A stretch of 64,000 nucleotides of DNA. Source: Sclerotiophoma versabilis (Eukaryota > Ascomycota > Dothideomycetes > Pleosporales > Didymellaceae). Both the position numbers and the translations under genes were made by a program. The notes under the pieces are model-generated. The model had not been told where the DNA came from, ran no database searches, and worked only from the letters and a program-made list of their open reading frames with translations. The stretch covers positions 434,001 to 498,000 of the forward strand of contig JAAROD010000026.1 in assembly GCA_012274445.1 (NCBI GenBank). Direction: 5' to 3'. Each line of letters opens with the position of its first letter. Position 1 is the stretch's first letter. Positions 58,562 to 64,000 of the stretch are shown here, one piece after another.

Positions 58562-59973
58562 TGATACCCCACGGAGCGTTTGATCTATCGATCTTGGATG
58601 ATGGCGACGGCGTTGGATCAGATTTTGGCTACGTTATATGATTGCGGCGCTTACTCAGTACTGTGTTGCATTTTTGGCATTTGAAAACGAAACGCGAACG
58701 GCTTGCTAGTCCCAAAGTTCTTGCTATTGATGTTATATCTGGATGCTGCGCAGATGTTTTACGAGGCCGTCTAGTCATGTTGCCGGTTATCAAGGATAAG
58801 GTGCATGACGGCGGCTGGCGGTGTGCGCGGATGGGTGGTCTCGCGAGCGTTTTCACGGCACTTCACGATGCTGGCTTCCTCCGGCCCTTGTGTTGCTATA
58901 GGATGAGACAAATGATGATCGTATTTCGAAAGGGGACGAATAGCAGGCACGCATCCAGATTTTTGCTGCCTTCCAGAAGTGGGCTGGTCTGCCGAAGGAG
59001 GTTCATGCTGCCTACCGGTTGCAGCATGGCGATTCGCTGGTCGTGGGAAAACCTGCGGGTCTGGTTTCAAGATGTAATTTTCCCGGGGTCGCTTGTGTTG
59101 GCTGCTGCTTGTGCACCCTCGCACCAAGGCCGTTGCACTTGCGGCGGACGCGGCAGAGGCTGGCGAGGCGCGCCCAATCAGGCCGCGTCGGGCGCGCGGC
59201 GCCCGCGTCTGCTCTCGTGACAAAGGATTCTCGTCGCATCGGTGGCTTTGCAGGGGGGCGTGCTGCGACTGCGAGGCCGTGTTCCCTCCAAGATCGCTTC
59301 CCCAGGAGTTGTGCTTGTCAGCGCAGCGCTCCAATTGACAGCCGGGGGTGCTCCTTGATGCTCTTGCGCACCCCTGGTCACAGCGACTTATCCCTTGCTG
59401 CTGGCCAATCAGGGAGGCGGCTGTCGTGTGACGCCGTTGACCCTCTGCCGTTGCAGTGCTGGTGTCATTCCCCCTCCCGCTCGAGAGGCTGCCAATGCCC
59501 TCATGCACCTCGAGTCACTGGCCATGGCCGCTGCTGTGGTACGCCAGCCTCCGGAGATAGCAGCTGGTCCAGCCTTTACCTTCAGCCATCTCGCTGGCCC
59601 TTCCTTGCAGCGCTCGCCTGCTCGCAGTGACAGTTGACTCCCACCGCGCCGGCGCGCACCAAGACTCTAGGTTCTCCACAGAATTTCGTATGGTGATTTC
59701 GGCCTCTTTCGCACGGCGATCCTACTAAGAAGAAAACGGCAGCGCTCAGGCCCAACTTGTGACTGGCTGCTCGTACAGTAATTGCCAGACCAGGACCCTG
59801 CACCGCCGCTGCCCTGGTGCGCCTGCCAGCTCGGCGCCGTGCCTGGCTACTTTTGTACCAACACCCTCCCACTCCTCTCTACAACCCTCTTTACGCTCGT
59901 TCGGCTTGCCCACCAGTTCCCAGATTCTCCTCACCCTAGTCGCTCACTGCAACATACCCTAATCGCCATAATA
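58562..59973. other. Intergenic region before the GH16 gene
   Basis: GC-rich from about 58800 to 59650, with long competing frames on both strands (for example 58771-59508 minus, 59019-59630 plus) that look like composition artefacts: no hydrophobic core, no motif. The last 200 bases are CT-rich on the plus strand, fitting the promoter of the GH16 gene. Confidence 0.45.
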
Positions 59974-61271
59974 ATGTTTCACTTCACAAAGGGCGCCATG
60001 CCCTGGCTGCTGCTGGCCGCATCTCGCTTCGGTAAGTCGCAATCGCGGTGGTGGAGGTGGAGGTGGTCGACTTTCGTTGTTCAGCCCCCTTCCGCGGGAA
60101 ACCTTGCCGTCTTGGTCTGCCCATCCAAACTTACTGACGATGCGCGCTTGTAGCTGACGCTGCCTGCGAATGTGGCTACTCGCTTAACCAGACGACCGAC
60201 TCGGAGTATGCCGTCTTTACTGAATTAATGGAGAACGACTTCCTGCACATGAACACAGACAACCTCACCGAGTACGGATGGAGACCGCAAGTGTACAATG
60301 TTTCAGTGCCTGCCGACAATCAGAGGATAGCGTACGGCAAGGAGTTTAGCATGGCCAACATCATCCCCAACCCTCTCAAGAACTCTAAACAGTGGTCTGG
60401 CGACGCCGATCATGGTGGTGATGCTGGTCTGGAGCTGTGGGTGCGCGGTGACCATTCAAATGGCTACGTCAACGGGTCAGAGGTTGTCTCCGTCAGAGAC
60501 GACATCCTCCTTGGATCTTTCCGTGTTGGAATGAAGCTTTCGAACTCTTCGGGAACTTGTGGTGCTTTCTTCTTTGTAAGAGGCATTCATTGTTAATATC
60601 AGCTCTCTGCTAACTGCCTATAGTACTACAATAACTCGCAAGAAATCGACATGGAGTTCCTCTCGCACGAGTTCAACAGCACAGGAGGTGCCGTCAATCT
60701 CGTACTGCAATCTCCTGAATCTGTTGCCCACGGAAACGATGCTGCCGGTACTTCTACCTACAAGGTTGCCCCACTACCATTCCAGCCTGATGGCATGTTT
60801 CACGAGTACCGCTTCGACTGGACCGCCGACCGCGTTGCCTTCTACGTTGACGGTGGCTTTCTCTGGGAGATGACTCAGCAAATCCCTACCGAGGGTGGCG
60901 GCATTTTCTTCAACCACTGGAGCAACGGTGACCCCAAATGGTCTGCTGGTCCCCCTGACGCCGACACTGTCATGACCCTGTCCTACGTAAAGGGATACTT
61001 CAACTCCACCGATACCGAGCGCTCCCAAAACGCCTACAAGAAGCGTTGCCCGAACTACGATCCAGCCAAGGTTTGCCCAATCCCTGCGCAAACAACGCCT
61101 CCGGATGCTTCGCAGGGCACAGATGGAGCGAAGACGTACTTCTTTTCGCAACAAGACAACATGACACCAGGCCAGATCACATTCAATAACGGCGCCACAC
61201 TTTTCGGCGCACCAGTCATTTCAATACTAGCCCCCTTACTGGTCGCTCTCTTCAGCTGGACGCTAGCGTAA
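59974..61271 (+). CDS. GPI-type GH16 glucanase or transglycosylase
   Basis: A 375-residue secreted glycoside hydrolase family 16 protein. Exons 59974-60031, 60154-60575 and 60624-61271. Signal peptide spans intron 1 (GAMPWLLLAASRFADA). The mature start CECGYSLNQTTDSEYAVFTE is typical of the fungal subgroup. Catalytic motif EIDME at residues 167-171 supplies nucleophile Glu167, Asp169 and acid/base Glu171. Further fold strands: GLELWVRGD, GTCGAFFFYYNNSQ, FHEYRFDWTADRVAFYVDG, GGIFFNHWSNGDPKWSAGPP and VKGYFNST. The C-terminus has a hydrophobic stretch (APVISILAPLLVALFSWTLA) after small polar residues, matching a GPI signal. Substrate is probably a beta-glucan or chitin-glucan bond of the wall, but the family alone does not settle it. 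Intron 1 contains a GGTGGA-like run. Confidence 0.92.
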
Positions 61272-64000
61272 TAGTGCCGCTGAAGCACCGTACAATCAAC
61301 CACTGAACATCATCACACTGTTCCCACGTTTCTTTATCGCGACAGCCACATACGACCGAGACTCTTCATGGAGTTTTCGAGACGCGGCATTATGAGCGCA
61401 TGACTTAGGCGACGGCGTTTCTGGAAAGCTTGCATCGTACTACCCACCTTCTGGACTTCCCAACACTCTTTCGTTAACACACTACTACCGCACTTCTTCT
61501 TGTCGAACATGCCGGCCGCTTCAAACATCCGCTGGACCGCTGTCATAACTTGATCTGTTTTGTGGCGCCATTGCTGCCTGCGTGGTAGTGTCTACTTTTC
61601 ACTTTTATTGTGCATAGACTTTGACACGGAGCTTGGTCTGTCAGGCTCTTTTACACCTTCTATTCCAGCGGGCTTTGCAGCCACGTTTTTTTTCTTCTAA
61701 TATCACCCCGGATATAGATTTTATGGGGCTTAGGCTTGAGGTTTTCTTGGAGGTCATGATGGGGTTCTTGAATTGGGATTGATACCACCCGCACAGCCGT
61801 TCACGGCCGCTCTCATTGCAATGTTTTACGCTGGGTTTCTTGGAGGAAACATTGAAAACTTTGGACTGCTACGATAATCCCGTAGCCGCATCACCAAGCT
61901 ATACAATATTATACTCGACAAACATCGCAATCGAGGCACGCATGATTGAGTGAATTTTCCATCCAAGCCTCGTCCTGAAAGGCCCAGCCTCGGCGCCTTA
62001 CTCAGGGCTGTCCGAGCTTGAGCGCCCACGCCAGCCAGCCAGCAGACGCCAGAACACAAGATGCCGGGGGCCAGTGGAACTTTGCGCGCAACAGTGCATC
62101 GTGCGTGCATTCAGAAGAGAACGGAGCATATTCCGCTAGCAAACACAGAACAGGACGCGCACGCAAAAGCGCCTCTGCGATCTGAGATCGCTGATCCTGA
62201 TTACAGCGGCACGAAGAACAGCCGGTATCTAGGAAGCGAGACGGTATGGCGCCGCTGTCAACATGGCGAAGGTCGTCCGGTGTTTGTTGTCAATGATGAC
62301 GTTTTTAAAAGCGTTGTTGCTATTGACTCTCCCCTTTGTCCCATTGTTTTGTGGGTTTGGTATGGTCAGATGGCAAGGGTTCGCTGTTGCTGGGTGTGAA
62401 AAGCGGCGAGTCGCGGACTTCGGCAAGCAGGTTAATGCGCGCCAACGCAGGTACACTGGCTCATTGGCCACTAAGAGGCGTCTTCTATGATGGGGGTGTG
62501 CGAGTATTGATAGTGGGTGTCTAAGCGCTAATAATCGAGGCTCGTGATAGCGGAGTCTGGAAGGTCTTTGCCTTTTCGCAACGGAGAGTCGTGGAGAAGG
62601 AGTATTTTTGGAGTGGCTACAATGATACGAGCACGCCCACCACCAGCACTGAGCGTGGAGACGGCAGCTATTAGACCCTTCTCTTTCTTTGCTTGTGTGC
62701 CGCATGGTCCTTGGTGGCCGAGCGATGATGTAGGATGTGCAGCATGCATGTGCAAGTCGAGGGGCCGGTGCGTGTGAGATTGTGGATGGAGGTGCACTAG
62801 CTGCTCTCCGCCGCTCTCCGCTGCGGTCAGCAAAAAATTCCCAACCGAGAAGGCTCGCAAATTGCGCGGAGAATTTTGTATCAAAGGCGACAAGACTACT
62901 GCAAAATCACCACGATCGCCTTCCTTTTTATTTGGCACGTTACGGTGGTTTTCTGGCGGTGCTATATGCAAGCACTAGTGCAATGTGGAGGACACAAGTT
63001 GACAACCTGACTAGCTGGTATGGTTAGCACAACCTCGACTGTCATCAATTGCACCTGCACTGCGGTTCGACGAACGACGGATTGCGCAAAAAACACGAGA
63101 TGCAGGGTTCCCTGCCGCGAAGACCGTCGTTCATCTGCTCATGCAATCTCCTCTCCTGCGAAACCAGACACCACCGTAGCCTGAAAACTCTGCCAACCAG
63201 GTCATTTACCAAACTCCCCAGTACGCCGAATAATGCCGCATAATCAATTTCCTCGGTCCGGATTGTCGAATCGATAGTTCATTTATTCTTCTGTTGCTAC
63301 GCTGCTTCATTTTCCCGCCTGTCGTTGAAAAGAGTCAAGCTTTCACCGGCGCTACGCTAGTGTCCCCCTTTACCTGTCCTGGGGGCACAAGCGAGGATAG
63401 GAAATGCTTGATTTCCCGCATCAGTGCAGCCGACACTCCAGTGTCGATGCGGATGCAGGACTTCCCGATGTGTAGCCGGGTGCATCCAATAGACTATGAA
63501 GACGTGGATGGATCTGGAGGCCGGCAGGTGCATGCAAGGTAGAACAGACCGGGCAAGCGCATGTAAGGGAGGAAGGGAGATGGAGGAGAGATCTGGTAAC
63601 GAGGAAGGTAAGGCTGCAGATGGAATGGATGCATTTGCGGATGGCTGACTACTCCATGTCTCTCCAGCCTCTCCAAAACCCTACCTTTACCCTGATGCTC
63701 CTGAAGCATGCAAGGAGAGAGTACAGTGGAAAGTTTCTCATAGTTCGCAGGCTGCCGTCCTTCATCGCTGATCATGTAGTACCAAGGACGACTGAATCAT
63801 ACATCGTCTGAACGGTAGGAGCAGCGAGGTAGCTGTACACAGTACGGACGTTTAGAGGAAACTGCGCTGTGTCGAGCTGGTCGCGGATTCGCTCCAGATT
63901 ATGGAAGTGACCCTTAAGCAAGACTGTCCCCGGCTGCTACAGCACGGTAAGAACTCTCAATAGTCATGGCAAGAGCATCGTGCGCCAGCTGGCCTATGGC
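61272..64000. other. 2.7 kb without recognisable gene, to the window end
   Basis: Short ORFs only (for example 62229-62705 minus and 62528-62971 minus, which overlap each other). No domain, RNA gene or repeat family is recognised. A gene starting beyond 64000 may have its promoter here. Confidence 0.45.

Noticed and set aside
58771..59508. 245-codon minus frame between the Ras exchange factor and GH16 genes
   Set aside because: No hydrophobic core or motif; overlaps a 203-codon plus frame in the same GC-rich DNA.

Overview
The window comes from a filamentous ascomycete (Pezizomycotina) nuclear genome. The evidence is short GT-AG introns of about 50-100 nt with CTAAC or CTGAC branch sites, Zn2Cys6 and C2H2 fungal regulators, a HET-type fragment with the PSWSWAS motif, GPI-anchored cell-wall proteins, and single-gene transcription on both strands without operons. 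Dothideomycetes is my guess from protein similarity recalled by eye; I cannot prove it here. Exon structures below were built by hand from splice consensus and reading phase. All coordinates are for coding sequence; UTRs are not resolved. No tRNA, rRNA, CRISPR array or intact transposon was recognised.

Layout. 0-7.4 kb: prohibitin PHB1 (+), a GFA/CENP-V-type zinc enzyme (+), a doubtful minus-strand ORF, and a six-exon C2H2 transcription factor (+). 9.8-20.4 kb is the dense housekeeping block: a Tim17-family-like mitochondrial membrane protein (-) divergent from an eIF4B/TIF3 homologue (+), a coiled-coil protein of unknown function (+), an NDUFAF6-like complex I assembly factor (-) sharing a 255-bp promoter with the RAD5 repair helicase/ubiquitin ligase (+). 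22.4-24.9 kb: a decayed HET fragment (-) and porphobilinogen deaminase HEM3 (+). 25.7-38.4 kb holds three secreted or membrane surface proteins in a row, separated by gene-poor DNA: a small GPI-type protein with a duplicated cysteine-bounded repeat (-), a 1296-residue Thr/Ser-rich GPI-type mucin with seven exons (-), and a membrane-anchored aspartic-protease-like protein that has lost one catalytic Asp (+). 39.5-51.8 kb: a Zn2Cys6 regulator (-), a PPPDE-thioredoxin-PUL fusion (+), an F-box/LRR-like remnant (-), the snoRNP protein NHP2 (-) and a C2H2/fungal_trans regulator (-). 55-61.3 kb: a CDC25-type Ras exchange factor with SH3 and WW domains (+) and a GPI-anchored GH16 glucanase/transglycosylase (+). 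The last 2.7 kb show no gene.

How they fit together. Most genes are unrelated housekeeping units. Several act in mitochondria (PHB1, the Tim17-like protein, NDUFAF6), several in RNA or translation (NHP2, eIF4B). The accessory interest lies in the 22-39 kb stretch, where a broken allorecognition gene sits beside three cell-surface genes with duplicated, repetitive or catalytically altered sequences. That neighbourhood is the best candidate for under-described biology, although nothing in the sequence shows that the three surface proteins work together.
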